From: Streptomyces chromofuscus
Lineage (GTDB): Bacteria; Actinomycetota; Actinomycetes; Streptomycetales; Streptomycetaceae
Direction of reading: 5' to 3'
NCBI RefSeq assembly: GCF_015160875.1
Contig: NZ_CP063374.1
Coordinates: forward strand, 7,319,501-7,383,500
DNA: 64,000 bases
Shown here: in pieces, positions 1 to 8,281 of the stretch
Numbering within the stretch: position 1 is the stretch's first letter
Layout of the letters: each line of letters starts with the position of its first letter
The notes under the pieces: generated by a model
Database searches by the model: none
Seen by the model: the letters and a program-made list of their open reading frames with translations, nothing else
Told to the model about the DNA's origin: nothing
Program-made: the position numbers and the translations under genes

Positions 1-104
1 GGCCCACGCCCGTGACGACCACGGCTCCGACGTCCGAGGGACCACCTCCGGCAAGTCCGTCCGTGACGACCCCCGCCCCGACGTCCGAAGGAGCCCGCCA
101 GTGA
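1..104 (+). CDS. 3' end of an upstream gene with a Pro/Thr-rich repeated tail
   Basis: A frame open from the window edge reads a low-complexity tail and stops at TGA 102-104. That stop overlaps the GTG start of the dehydratase gene (GTGA), the usual sign of translational coupling. The tail contains two copies of a VTTxAPTSEG-like unit 17 codons apart (from 12 and from 63). Each DNA copy also ends in a purine-rich GAGGGA or GAAGGA, and the second serves as the ribosome site of the next gene. The rest of the gene lies outside the window, so its function cannot be named. It could be a chance open frame, but the exact overlap with the next start argues for a real gene. Confidence 0.45.
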   Translation, partial: PTPVTTTAPTSEGPPPASPSVTTPAPTSEGARQ

Positions 105-1078
105 CGACCACCACCCCGCCCGTCACCCTCGACGACGTCCGGGACGCCGCCGCGCGGCTGACGGGCGTCGCCCACCGCACCCCCGTCCTGCGCTCACGGA
201 CCCTGGACGCCCTGGTCGGCGCCGAGGTCCACCTCAAGTGCGAGAACTTCCAGCGCGTCGGCGCCTTCAAGTTCCGCGGCGCCTACAACGCCGCCTCCCG
301 GCTGGCGCCCGAGCAACTGGCCCGGGGCATCGCCGCGTACTCCTCCGGCAACCACGCCCAGGCCGTAGCCCTCGCCGCCCGGGAACTGGGCACCACCGCC
401 GTGATCGTCATGCCCGAGGACGCCCCCGCCGCCAAGCGGGACGCCACCGCCTCCTACGGCGCCGAGATCGTGACGTACGACCGCTACACCGGCGACCGGG
501 TCGCCATCGCCGAGGCCCTGGCCGCCGAGCGGGGCCTCACGGTCGTCCCGCCCTACGAGCACCCCCATGTGATCGCGGGTCAGGGCACCGCGGCACTGGA
601 ACTCCTGGAAGAGGCGGGGGAGTTGGACGCGCTGATCGTCCCGGTCGGCGGTGGCGGGCTGATCGCCGGGAGCGCCACCGTGGCCAAGGCGCTGCACCCC
701 GGCATCCGGGTGATCGGTGTCGAGCCGGAGGCCGGTGACGACACCAGGCGGTCGCTGGAGGCGGGCCACCGCGTCAGCGTCCCGGTGCCCCGCACGATCG
801 CCGACGGGCAGGCGCTGACCACACCCGGCGAGCTGACCTTCTCGGTCAACCGGCGGCTCGTCGACGGCGTCGCGCTGGTCGGTGACGACGAGATCCGGGC
901 CGCGATGCGCTTCGCGTTCGAGCGGCTGAAGACCGTCGTCGAGCCCAGCGGCGCGACGCCGTTGGCCGCCCTGCTCGCCGGCCGCGTGGAGCGCCTCCCG
1001 CGTCGGATCGGCGTGATCGTCTCCGGCGGCAACGTCGACGCCGAACGCTTCGCCCGGCTGTGCGCGGGCGGCGACTGA
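101..1078 (+). CDS. Threonine/serine dehydratase (PLP-dependent, fold type II)
   Basis: Cytoplasmic PLP enzyme, 325 residues, expected to deaminate threonine to 2-oxobutyrate and/or serine to pyruvate. The Schiff-base lysine is K57 in GAFKFRGA, the substrate loop SSGNHAQA lies near residues 85-92, and the phosphate-binding glycine loop PVGGGGL near 183-189. The C-terminal SGGN motif is also present. There is no regulatory ACT domain, so it is the short catabolic or serine/threonine dehydratase type rather than full-length biosynthetic IlvA. The start is GTG at 101 after GAAGGAG and overlaps the upstream stop. A serine racemase-like activity is possible because the fold is shared. Confidence 0.9.
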   Translation: MTTTTPPVTLDDVRDAAARLTGVAHRTPVLRSRTLDALVGAEVHLKCENFQRVGAFKFRGAYNAASRLAPEQLARGIAAYSSGNHAQAVALAARELGTTAVIVMPEDAPAAKRDATASYGAEIVTYDRYTGDRVAIAEALAAERGLTVVPPYEHPHVIAGQGTAALELLEEAGELDALIVPVGGGGLIAGSATVAKALHPGIRVIGVEPEAGDDTRRSLEAGHRVSVPVPRTIADGQALTTPGELTFSVNRRLVDGVALVGDDEIRAAMRFAFERLKTVVEPSGATPLAALLAGRVERLPRRIGVIVSGGNVDAERFARLCAGGD

Positions 1079-1207
1079 GCGCGGGGTGGCGGGCCGGGGC
1101 CGGACGGGCGGACGATGAGACGGAGGGCTCGGCCTCCGCCGGCGCCGCTCAGGAACCCCCGGAGCGGGCGACGGAGACCGACGACCCGGCCGGAAAGGAG
1201 AGCGGTC

Positions 1208-1573
1208 ATGCTAGAGGTGAAGACGCTCGACAAGCCGGACGAGCGGCGCGACTTCCCGCGCGGCCACCTGGAGGCCGTCCATCTCTCGGGACTCGACTTC
1301 GCGGTGGCCACCTTCGAGCCGGGCTGGCGCTGGTCGGAGTCCGTCGCCCCGATCGCGGGCACCGACACCTGCCAGATCCACCACAACGGCTACGTCGTCC
1401 AGGGCCGGATGCGGATCCGGATGGACGACGGCGCCGAGCAGGAGGTCGGCCCCGGCGACGTCTTCGTCTGCGCCCCCGGACACGACGCCTGGGTCGTCGG
1501 CGACGAGCAGGTCCTGATCTACGACTTCGCGGGCACCATGGCCAAGGAGTACGCCAAGTCCTCGGAGGGCTGA
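1208..1573 (+). CDS. Cupin-domain protein
   Basis: A 121-residue single-domain cupin. The first cupin motif is recognisable around the IHHNGYVVQGRM segment and the second around GPGDVFVCAPGHDAW. ATG 1208 is chosen over an upstream in-frame start because GGAAAGGAG lies 8 nt before it, while the earlier 31 codons read as low-complexity arginine/proline sequence. The family covers sugar-binding, sensor and small dioxygenase proteins, so no substrate can be given. A strong hairpin follows and separates it from the convergent oxidoreductase gene. Confidence 0.85.
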   Translation: MLEVKTLDKPDERRDFPRGHLEAVHLSGLDFAVATFEPGWRWSESVAPIAGTDTCQIHHNGYVVQGRMRIRMDDGAEQEVGPGDVFVCAPGHDAWVVGDEQVLIYDFAGTMAKEYAKSSEG

Positions 1574-1596
1574 CCGAGTCGAGGGGGAGGACGGCA

Positions 1597-1627
1597 GTGC
1601 GGGCACGCCCGGCGGGCGTGCCCGCAC
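1597..1627. terminator. Bidirectional terminator hairpin
   Basis: A perfect 14-bp stem (1597-1610 with 1614-1627) closes a 3-nt loop. It starts 23 nt after the cupin stop and ends 1 nt before the stop codon of the convergent MDR gene, so it can end transcripts from both sides. Confidence 0.8.
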
Positions 1628-1628
1628 G

Positions 1629-2603
1629 TCACACGGTCACGACGATCTTCGCCCGCGCGTGCTCGACCTCCAGGTGCCGGATGGCCTCGGCCGCCTCGCT
1701 CAGCGGATACGTCCGTTCGACGACCGGGGTGAGCTTCCCGGACTCGACGAGGTCCCGCAGTGCCGTGAGGTTCTCCTTGCTCTGCTTCGCGGGGAGTTCG
1801 ACCAGCCGCTGGCCGACGAACGGCGCCACCAGGCGCCGTTTGAAGAAGAGTCCCATCGGGCCGAGGAGGCTGCCGCCCTCGTAGAACCCCCCGCCGGACA
1901 GGACGAGCGTCCCGTCCGGGGTGAGAGCGCGCCGGAAGTCGCTCAGGGACCGGTTGCCCACCAGGTCCAGCACGACCTCGTACCGCCGCCCGGCGCGGGT
2001 GAAGTCCTCCCGCGTGTAGTCGACGACGTGGTCCGCGCCGAGCGAGCGGACCAGTTCCACGTTCCGGGTGCTGCACACGCCGGTGACCTCGGCGCCGTAC
2101 GCCTTGGCGATCTGCACGGCGAAGGTGCCCACCCCGCCCGACGCGCCGTTCACCAGAACGGTCCGGCCCGGCCGCACCCGGGCGACGTCGCGCAGGCCGA
2201 TGAGCGCGGTGTTCGCGGCGAGCGGCATCGCCGCGGCCTGCTCGAAGGTGAGGCGGGCCGGTTTCCGGTCGACCGCGCTGTCCGCGACGCGGACGAACTC
2301 CGCGAACGCCCCGTCGGCCTCGCCGTAGACCTCGTCGCCGGGCGCGAGACCCCGCACCGAGGCGCCGGCCGCCTCCACCACGCCCGCGAAGTCCCGGCCC
2401 CGTATGGCCGCCTTCGGCCTGCGCAGCCCGAAGGCGGCCCGCGCGATCTTCGGATCGCCGTGCATGTAGTGCCAGTCGTAGGCGTTGACGGAGGCGGCCC
2501 GCACCCGCACCAGCACCTCGCCGGCCGCGGGCACCGGCTGGTCGACCTCGCGGAACTCCAGCGTGTCCCAGCCGCCGTACCGGTCCTGAACCACTGCCTT
2601 CAT
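1629..2603 (-). CDS. NADP-dependent MDR oxidoreductase (zinc-independent quinone-oxidoreductase type)
   Basis: A 324-residue medium-chain dehydrogenase/reductase. It has an N-terminal GroES-like domain (VRVRAASVNAYDWH near 32-45), then a Rossmann domain with the nucleotide motif NGASGGVGTFAVQIAK near residues 150-165. No catalytic-zinc cysteine ligands are seen, which fits the quinone reductase/enoyl reductase branch. Its ATG faces an SDR gene across a 207-bp spacer that carries two copies of a TetR-type palindrome, so both genes may be induced together. The substrate is unknown. Confidence 0.87.
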   Translation of the reverse strand: MKAVVQDRYGGWDTLEFREVDQPVPAAGEVLVRVRAASVNAYDWHYMHGDPKIARAAFGLRRPKAAIRGRDFAGVVEAAGASVRGLAPGDEVYGEADGAFAEFVRVADSAVDRKPARLTFEQAAAMPLAANTALIGLRDVARVRPGRTVLVNGASGGVGTFAVQIAKAYGAEVTGVCSTRNVELVRSLGADHVVDYTREDFTRAGRRYEVVLDLVGNRSLSDFRRALTPDGTLVLSGGGFYEGGSLLGPMGLFFKRRLVAPFVGQRLVELPAKQSKENLTALRDLVESGKLTPVVERTYPLSEAAEAIRHLEVEHARAKIVVTV

Positions 2604-2715
2604 GAGACCCCCCTCTGTTGCAGCGAGCGTAGGGAACGACCGGCGAGCGGCACATCAGGGCGAACCCCGAATCACCTCCGGGTCGCCTCCGGGAGGAACC
2701 CGGCCTTGCCCCGAG

Positions 2716-2764
2716 AAACCGATCGGTTTACTGTTCTCGTGTCGGGATGGAAACCGATCGGTTT
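2716..2764. promoter_or_regulatory. Two tandem TetR-type operators (AAACCGATCGGTTT)
   Basis: Two identical 14-bp perfect palindromes at 2716-2729 and 2751-2764, 35 bp apart centre to centre, sit in the spacer between the divergent MDR and SDR genes. A one-mismatch copy lies at 5989-6002, directly before the TetR gene at 6035. That TetR protein is therefore the likely ligand (inference). Confidence 0.8.
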
Positions 2765-2810
2765 CCCGTCCTGGTCGCCTCTGTGGCTCCGAGACAGTGA
2801 GGACAACCCC

Positions 2811-3512
2811 ATGACCACCCTCGAAGGCTCCGTCGCCCTCGTCACCGGCGGCAGCCGCGGCATCGGCAAGGCGCTGGTGACGGCCCTGTACGAGCGCGGC
2901 GCGAAGAAGGTGTACGCCACCGCCCGCGACCCGCGCACCGTCACGCACCCCGACGCCGTGCCCCTCGCCCTGGAGGTCGGCGATCCCGCATCCGTCCGGG
3001 CCGCCGCGGCCGAGGCGCAGGACGTCACGATCCTGATCAACAACGCGGGTGCCGCGGTCCAGGCGAACTTCCTCGACTCGCCCGTCGAGGACGTGCGCCG
3101 CGAGTTCGAGACGAACTTCTACGGCCCGCTCCTCGTGACCCGCGCCTTCGTCCCGATCATCGAACGCAACGGTGGCGGTCACATCCTCAACGTGCACTCG
3201 GTGCTGTCGTGGATCGGCCTCGCGGGCTCGTACAGCGCCTCCAAGGCGGCGTTCTGGTCGCAGACCAACTCCCTGCGCCTGGACCTCAGGCCGCGCGGCA
3301 TCGAGGTCACCGGTCTGCACGTGGGATACGTCGACACGGACATGGCCGCCGGGGTCGACGCGCCGAAGTCCACGCCCGAGAGCGTCGCCGGCCAGGCCCT
3401 GGACGGCATCGAGTCCGGCGCGTTCGAGGTGCTGGCCGACGACATCTCACGGCGGGTCAAGGCGGGCCTGTCGGCCGACCTCGCGGCGCTGTACCCGCAG
3501 CTCGCCGCCTGA
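2811..3512 (+). CDS. SDR family oxidoreductase
   Basis: Classical short-chain dehydrogenase of 233 residues. It has the NAD(P) motif TGGSRGIGKA (12-21), the structural NNAG motif near 81-84, a serine in the VHSVLSW segment and the catalytic YSASK near 147-151. ATG 2811 is used because the longer frame upstream is an antisense shadow of the MDR gene and the start lies 46 nt past the second operator palindrome. The family reduces or oxidises small alcohols and ketones. The shared operator suggests a role in detoxifying the signal sensed by the TetR protein, but no substrate can be read from the sequence. Confidence 0.88.
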   Translation: MTTLEGSVALVTGGSRGIGKALVTALYERGAKKVYATARDPRTVTHPDAVPLALEVGDPASVRAAAAEAQDVTILINNAGAAVQANFLDSPVEDVRREFETNFYGPLLVTRAFVPIIERNGGGHILNVHSVLSWIGLAGSYSASKAAFWSQTNSLRLDLRPRGIEVTGLHVGYVDTDMAAGVDAPKSTPESVAGQALDGIESGAFEVLADDISRRVKAGLSADLAALYPQLAA

Positions 3513-3681
3513 GCCGCCGCCCGGTTCGAACGCTCTGGCCCCGAGCCACCTCGGCGCCCGAGCCGCCACCCCGACGTGCCCCCGGCGCCCGGGCCGTCCC
3601 CCCCCGGCTCGTCCCGGCGGCTGTGCTCAGCCCCGGGCCCGCCACCGGCTGAGCCCCGCCCCGGGCTCGGCCCCCGTCCGA

Positions 3682-5034
3682 TCACACCGGCAGCAGGCGG
3701 GCGATCAGCCCGCTGAGCTGCCGGGCGTTGCGGCACTCATGCATCTCGACCAGCTCGGCGTAGGCGGGCGCGGCGGAGTCGCCGGTGCCCCACTGGCGGC
3801 GTGGCTCGGGGTTCAGCCAGTAGACGCGGCGGGCCCGCCGGGCGATCTGCCGTACGGCCGCCAGGTTCGGGTCGCCCATGTTCGTCCGGGCGTCGCCGAG
3901 CACGAACACCGTGGTGCGGGGGCCGACGGCGTCGCCGTACCGCTCGGCGAACTCGCCCAGCGCCATGCCGTAGTCGCTGCTGCCGTGCCAGCCCGTGAGC
4001 GTCGCCTCGGCGCGGATGCGCGCGCCGAGGCCGTCGGGGTCGGCGGCGCCGTGCGTCAGCAGGCCGGTCACCTCGTCGATCCGGTTGACGAACGCGAACA
4101 CGCGCAGCTTGCTGAACTGGTCGTGCAGCGCCTGCACCAGCAGCATCGTGAAGTCCGAGAAGCCGGACACCGAGCCCGACACATCGCACAGCAACACGAG
4201 TTCGGGCCGGGCCGGACGCCGCCTGCGCAGCACCGGCCGCATGGGCACACCGCCCGTCGACAGCGAGCCGCGCAGCGTGCGCCGCAGGTCGATGCTGCCC
4301 CGGGCGGCACGGCGCCGCCGGGCGGCCAGCCGGGTGGCGAGCTTGCGGGCCAGCGGCCGCACCGCCCGGCGCAGCTCCGCCAGCCGGTCCTTACCGGCGT
4401 ACAGGAAGTCGACCCGGTCGGCGGTGGGCGCCACCGCCCGCCGCGCGATCTCGTCCCGGTCGCGCCGCTCGGCCACCCGGCGCCGCGCCTCCGCCGCCAC
4501 CAGCGCGCGGAAGACCTCGACGCGCCGCCGGATCTCGTCGTCCAGCAGCCGGTCCGCGAACCCCGTTTCCCCCGGCCGGGCCCGCAGTTCGGCGCGGACC
4601 CGGGCGAGCAGCGTCTGCGGGCGGATCCGGTCCAGCGTCTGGTACGCCGACCAGCCGTCGGACGCCGGGGAGCCGCCGTATCCGCCGAAGCCGTCGACGG
4701 CCTCGATCGCCAGCCGGCCCAGCAGCGCGCTGTCGTTGTCCGTGAGCGCCGCCGCGAGCCGGTCGCGCAGGTCGTCCCGGTCCGCCGCCCCGCCCTCCGG
4801 CCCGCCCACCGCGCGCGGGAAGTACAGGTCGAAGACCGGGTCGAACACCTGCCGCTGGCCCGTGGAGTGCAGCAGCGTGCCGGCGAGGCCCTCGCGCAGC
4901 AGCTCGCGGTCGGCGAGGCCGAGCACCTCCACCGCGCGCGCCGCGTCCACGGTCTCGCCGGTGCCGACGCGGACGCCGTGCGCGCGCAGCGCGGCCACGA
5001 AGTCCGTCAGCCGGGCGGCGACGTCGGCGGTCAT
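3682..5034 (-). CDS. VWA-domain protein (CoxE-like), partner of MoxR ATPase
   Basis: A 450-residue protein. A helical N-terminal part is followed by an Arg-rich stretch near 200-260, then a von Willebrand A domain with the metal site DVSGSVSGF near residue 280. CoxE-like VWA proteins work with MoxR AAA+ ATPases as chaperones for cofactor insertion or complex assembly. Here the two genes overlap by ATGA (5031-5034), which ties their expression. The client is not evident: no CO dehydrogenase or methanol dehydrogenase genes lie nearby. Confidence 0.85.
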   Translation of the reverse strand: MTADVAARLTDFVAALRAHGVRVGTGETVDAARAVEVLGLADRELLREGLAGTLLHSTGQRQVFDPVFDLYFPRAVGGPEGGAADRDDLRDRLAAALTDNDSALLGRLAIEAVDGFGGYGGSPASDGWSAYQTLDRIRPQTLLARVRAELRARPGETGFADRLLDDEIRRRVEVFRALVAAEARRRVAERRDRDEIARRAVAPTADRVDFLYAGKDRLAELRRAVRPLARKLATRLAARRRRAARGSIDLRRTLRGSLSTGGVPMRPVLRRRRPARPELVLLCDVSGSVSGFSDFTMLLVQALHDQFSKLRVFAFVNRIDEVTGLLTHGAADPDGLGARIRAEATLTGWHGSSDYGMALGEFAERYGDAVGPRTTVFVLGDARTNMGDPNLAAVRQIARRARRVYWLNPEPRRQWGTGDSAAPAYAELVEMHECRNARQLSGLIARLLPV

Positions 5035-5888
5035 CCGGCGTCCAGGTCCAGCTTGGCCGCCGCCTTCAGCACGTCGTCCTGGTGCTTCAGGAGCACGCCC
5101 AAGGTGTCGCGGACGACCTTCTCGTCGAGGGTGTCGGCGCCGAGCGCGAGCAGGGTGCGGGCCCAGTCGACGGTCTCGGCGACGGACGGCGCCTTCCGCA
5201 GGTCCATCGCGCGCAGCGCACCGACCACCCGGACCACGGACTCGGTCAGCGCCGCGTCGATCCCGGGCACCTTCAGCCGGACGATCCGCCGTTCCAGCTC
5301 CTCCTCGGGGAAGCCGATGTGCAGGAACAGGCAGCGGCGGCGCAGCGCCTCGGACAGTTCGCGGGTCGCGTTGGAGGTCAGCACCACGAAGGGGCGGCGT
5401 GTCGCGCTGACCGTGCCCAGCTCGGGAACGGTGACCTGGAAGTCGCTGAGCACCTCCAGCAGCAGTCCCTCGACCTCGACGTCGGCCTTGTCCGTCTCGT
5501 CGATCAACAGCACCTTGGGGTCGTCGCCGCGGATGGCGGTCAGCAGCGGGCGCGCCAGCAGGAACTCCTCGCTGAAGATGTCGGTGCGCGCCTCGTCCCA
5601 CGTCTCGTCGCGGCCCGCGCTGATGCGCAGCAGCTGCTTGGCGTGGTTCCACTCGTACAGGGCCCGGGACTCGTCGACGCCCTCGTAGCACTGCAGCCGC
5701 ACCAGCCGCGCCCCGGCGACCCGGGCGACGGCCTTGGCGAGCTCCGTCTTGCCGACACCGGCGGGCCCCTCCACGAGGAGCGGCTTGCCGAGGCGGTCGG
5801 CGAGGAAGACGGTCGTGGCGACCGCGGGTGATGCCAGGTAGCCGGTCTCGGCCAGGCGTGCGGAGACATCGTCGACGGAAGTGAACAA
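5031..5888 (-). CDS. MoxR-family AAA+ ATPase
   Basis: AAA+ ATPase of 285 residues from the preferred start. Walker A is GPAGVGKT (41-48), Walker B VLLIDE (about 126-131), and an AAA_lid region follows. The start is chosen as TTG 5888, which has GGAGG 5 nt upstream. The longer alternative, GTG 5960, has a poor ribosome site and adds a Pro-rich, non-conserved 24-residue extension containing a rare TTA codon. It forms an operon with the overlapping VWA gene and is divergent from a TetR gene. One TetR operator copy (5989-6002) lies just upstream, so repression by that protein is plausible. Confidence 0.85.
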   Translation of the reverse strand: MFTSVDDVSARLAETGYLASPAVATTVFLADRLGKPLLVEGPAGVGKTELAKAVARVAGARLVRLQCYEGVDESRALYEWNHAKQLLRISAGRDETWDEARTDIFSEEFLLARPLLTAIRGDDPKVLLIDETDKADVEVEGLLLEVLSDFQVTVPELGTVSATRRPFVVLTSNATRELSEALRRRCLFLHIGFPEEELERRIVRLKVPGIDAALTESVVRVVGALRAMDLRKAPSVAETVDWARTLLALGADTLDEKVVRDTLGVLLKHQDDVLKAAAKLDLDAG

Positions 5889-5988
5889 CCGGGCCTCCGG
5901 CGGTGGCGGCGAATGGGGACGGCGGCTCCTATCTAAGCGCTTGTTCAGCGACTCTGCCACCCTCTCGCGGCCGCTGTGTCAGGCCCGT

Positions 5989-6002
5989 ATACCGATCGGT
6001 TT
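5989..6002. promoter_or_regulatory. TetR operator copy upstream of tetR/moxR
   Basis: ATACCGATCGGTTT differs by one base from the two perfect palindromes at 2716-2764. It lies between the divergent MoxR and TetR genes, 21 nt before the TAACCT hexamer proposed as the tetR -10. This fits autoregulation. Confidence 0.7.
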
Positions 6003-6034
6003 CCGCTGCGGTCGCGGCGCGGTAACCTCGCGGT

Positions 6035-6631
6035 ATGGCCACGACTGACAGGGCGACCGACGGGGCGACCGGCAAGGCGTCCCCCCGCGACCGGCTGCTC
6101 GACGCCGCGGCCCGGCTCTTCTACCGCGACGGCGTCTCCATCGGCGTGGAGGCGCTGTGCCGGAGCGCCGGGGTGTCGAAGCGGTCGATGTACCAGCTCT
6201 TCGACAGCAAGGACGAGGTGCTCGCCGCGAGCCTGGAGCGTCGGATCCCGGCGTACGAGGCCCAGCTCGCGCTCGGATCCCCGCACGCCGGAACGCCGCG
6301 GGAGCGGATCCTGCACGTCTTCGAACGGCTGGAGAAGGCTTCCGGGGACGCCGACTACTGGGGCTGCCCCTACCTTGCCGCGCTGGTCGAGCTCAAGAAC
6401 CCCGAGCACCCGGCGAGCGTGGTCGCCCGGGCCGCCAAGGAGCGGCTCAAGACCGCCTTCCGTACCCAGGCCGAGCTGGGCGGCGCGCGGGATCCGGAAC
6501 TGCTCGCCCGGCAGCTGATGCTGGTCTTCGACGGGGCGAGCGCCCGGTCCGGGGCGCGGGTGGAGGCGCTGGACGACGGTTTGGCGACGGCGACGGCGGG
6601 GGCGCTGCTCGACGCGAGCGGCGTGACGTAG
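6035..6631 (+). CDS. TetR/AcrR family transcriptional regulator
   Basis: A 198-residue repressor. The N-terminal helix-turn-helix (LLDAAARLFYRDG through GVSKRSMYQLFDSKDEVL, about 15-60) is followed by a helical ligand domain. ATG 6035 is preceded by TAACCT with 6 nt between and no ribosome site, so the transcript is probably leaderless. Copies of an ACCGATCGGT palindrome before its own gene and between the MDR and SDR genes make a three-site regulon likely. The inducer is unknown. Confidence 0.88.
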   Translation: MATTDRATDGATGKASPRDRLLDAAARLFYRDGVSIGVEALCRSAGVSKRSMYQLFDSKDEVLAASLERRIPAYEAQLALGSPHAGTPRERILHVFERLEKASGDADYWGCPYLAALVELKNPEHPASVVARAAKERLKTAFRTQAELGGARDPELLARQLMLVFDGASARSGARVEALDDGLATATAGALLDASGVT

Positions 6632-6683
6632 CAAAACCGGGGAGGAACGGCGAGCGGGCGACCGCCTAAGCGACCGCCCGCGT

Positions 6684-6880
6684 TCACGTGCTCCTGTGCC
6701 GTCCGGGGTGCTTCCGCGTCCCGGCGCTCCCCGAGTCCACGCCGGACGGCGCGGCCGTGTCGTACAGCGAGCTGAACGCATGATGATCGCCGCGCCGAGG
6801 AACGCGGCCGGCAGCGTCGCCAGGAGCCGCCCGGGACGGTGCCGGACCGACCCCGTCGCCAGGAAGACCGTCTCGTTCAC
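6684..6880 (-). pseudogene. ABC exporter permease remnant (truncated, frameshifted)
   Basis: From GTG 6880, overlapping the ATPase stop as ATGTGA, about 33 codons read as the start of an FtsX/MacB-like permease: short cytoplasmic lead, then a hydrophobic helix (LLATLPAAFLGAAIIM). The frame then slips near 6783. In the next frame it continues as FSSLYDTAAPSGVD and ends at 6684, so almost the whole permease is missing. With the decayed ATPase gene upstream it marks a dead exporter operon. Confidence 0.7.
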
Positions 6881-7435
6881 ATCCTTGCCGCGACGTCGTC
6901 GCCCGGATGCGCCAGCCGTTCGGCCTCCGCGTCCGGCGTCGGCGCGTCCAGCCGTCCCGCGAGCCGGCCGTCGGCCAGGACAGCACCGAGTCGGCGTACG
7001 AGGCGGCGACCGGGTCGTGCGGCACCCTCACCACCGTCCGCCCGTGTACCCGCACCGCGTCCCGCAGCAGCCGCAGCACGTCCCGGGCGCTGCGTGAGTC
7101 GAGGGTGCCGGTCGGCTCGTCCGCGAAGATCACCCGGGGTTCGGTCACCAGCGCGCGGGCGATCGCCACGCGCTGGGACGTGCCCGAGCCCGACAGGTCC
7201 GCCCGGTGCAGGCGCCGCCCTCGGCAGGGGGCCGGGGGCGGCGCCGCCTGGCCGACCAGGCCCGCGCCTACGCCCATCACGGCCGTGAAGGTGCCGGCCC
7301 CAGGGTGAGCGTCACACCGTCCAGCGCGGTCACCGCGCTGTCGCCACTGCCACAGGGCTTGGTCACCTCGACCAGCCGCAGGGCCTCGGCGGCGGGTCCC
7401 CGGTCGTGCGTGGGTCGTGAGCCCGTGCGAAGCAT
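6877..7435 (-). pseudogene. ABC exporter ATP-binding protein (LolD/MacB type), decayed
   Basis: Reading from ATG 7435 gives a normal ABC N-terminus (LRLVEVTKPCGSGDSAVTALDGVTLTL). A frame change near 7305 leads to AGTFTAVMG, but Walker A and the Q-loop are gone and the sequence jumps to a degenerate signature LSGSGTSQRVAIARALV. Walker B (VIFADEPTGTLD) and the following helix are intact. A second single-base loss near 6975 shifts the C-terminus, which ends at 6877. Two frameshifts plus an internal deletion rule out function. GC and codon use match the neighbours, so decay looks recent. Confidence 0.8.
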
Positions 7436-7603
7436 CGTCGTCGCCCTCCCCGGGGCACGCCCTGTGCCTCGCCCACGACGCTACGGACGGTGGGCGCCGA
7501 GCACACGGGGCGCAGGACCCGTATCGCGGGGTTGTACTCGGCGACACCCCGGACGGGCCACCACAACGAGCCGACCGATCGGCCCGCCCGATGCAATGGA
7601 GGC

Positions 7604-8281
7604 GTGACCGCGCCCCCGGACGACTGCCTCGCGCGCAACGAGTGGATCTGCGGCGACTATCTGAGCACCCGCCGCGAGATCCTGCTCGACGCCGTGGGCC
7701 AGCACCTGCGCCTGACGTCCGTCTCGGTGCTCATCGCCCTCGCGCTCGCCGTGCCGTTGGCGGTGCTGGCCCGCCGCTGGGGCTGGGCGGCCGGTCCCGT
7801 CCTCGCCGCGACGACGATCCTCTACACCATCCCGTCCCTGGCGATGTTCTCGCTGCTGCTGCCCCTGTACGGGCTGTCGGCGACGCTCGTGATCGCCGGG
7901 CTCGTGCTGTACTCGCTGACCCTGCTGGTGCGCAACATCCTCGCCGGTCTGCGCGCCGTCCCCGAGGAGACCCGGCAGGCCGCCCGCGGCATGGGCTACG
8001 GACCGGTCCGTCTCCTGCTCACCGTGGAACTGCCGCTCGCCCTGCCGGCCGCGATGGCCGGGCTGCGCCTCGCCACGGTCTCCGCGGTGTCGCTGGTGAC
8101 GGTCGGCGCGATCGTCGGCTTCGGCGGGCTCGGCAACCTGATCTACGCGGGCATGAACACCTACTTCAAGGCACAGGTGCTCACGGCGTCGGTGCTCTGC
8201 GTGGTCGTCGCGGTGGCGGCCGACCTGCTCCTGCTGGGCGTCCAGCGGCTGATCACCCCCTGGACGAGGGCCCGTGCATGA
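7604..8281 (+). CDS. Osmoprotectant (glycine betaine/choline) ABC transporter permease 1
   Basis: A 225-residue inner-membrane permease of the OpuC/ProW type with about five to six hydrophobic segments and the EAA loop region (PEETRQAARGMGYGPVRLLLTVELPLALP, about 114-142) that docks the ATPase. GTG 7604 gives the family N-terminus; GGAGG ends only 1 nt before it, which is unusually close. The next permease gene overlaps by ATGA and the binding protein gene follows the same way, so the three are one operon. The ATPase gene is downstream on the other strand. Confidence 0.88.
   Translation: MTAPPDDCLARNEWICGDYLSTRREILLDAVGQHLRLTSVSVLIALALAVPLAVLARRWGWAAGPVLAATTILYTIPSLAMFSLLLPLYGLSATLVIAGLVLYSLTLLVRNILAGLRAVPEETRQAARGMGYGPVRLLLTVELPLALPAAMAGLRLATVSAVSLVTVGAIVGFGGLGNLIYAGMNTYFKAQVLTASVLCVVVAVAADLLLLGVQRLITPWTRARA

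Noticed and set aside
1659-3512. Long plus-strand frame covering the MDR gene
   Set aside because: It is the GC-bias antisense shadow of the MDR gene; its last part is the real SDR gene, which starts at 2811.
7574-7582. ACCGATCGG before the osmoprotectant permease as a fourth TetR site
   Set aside because: The flanking AAA/TTT bases of the other three copies are missing; a 9-mer in this GC content can occur by chance.
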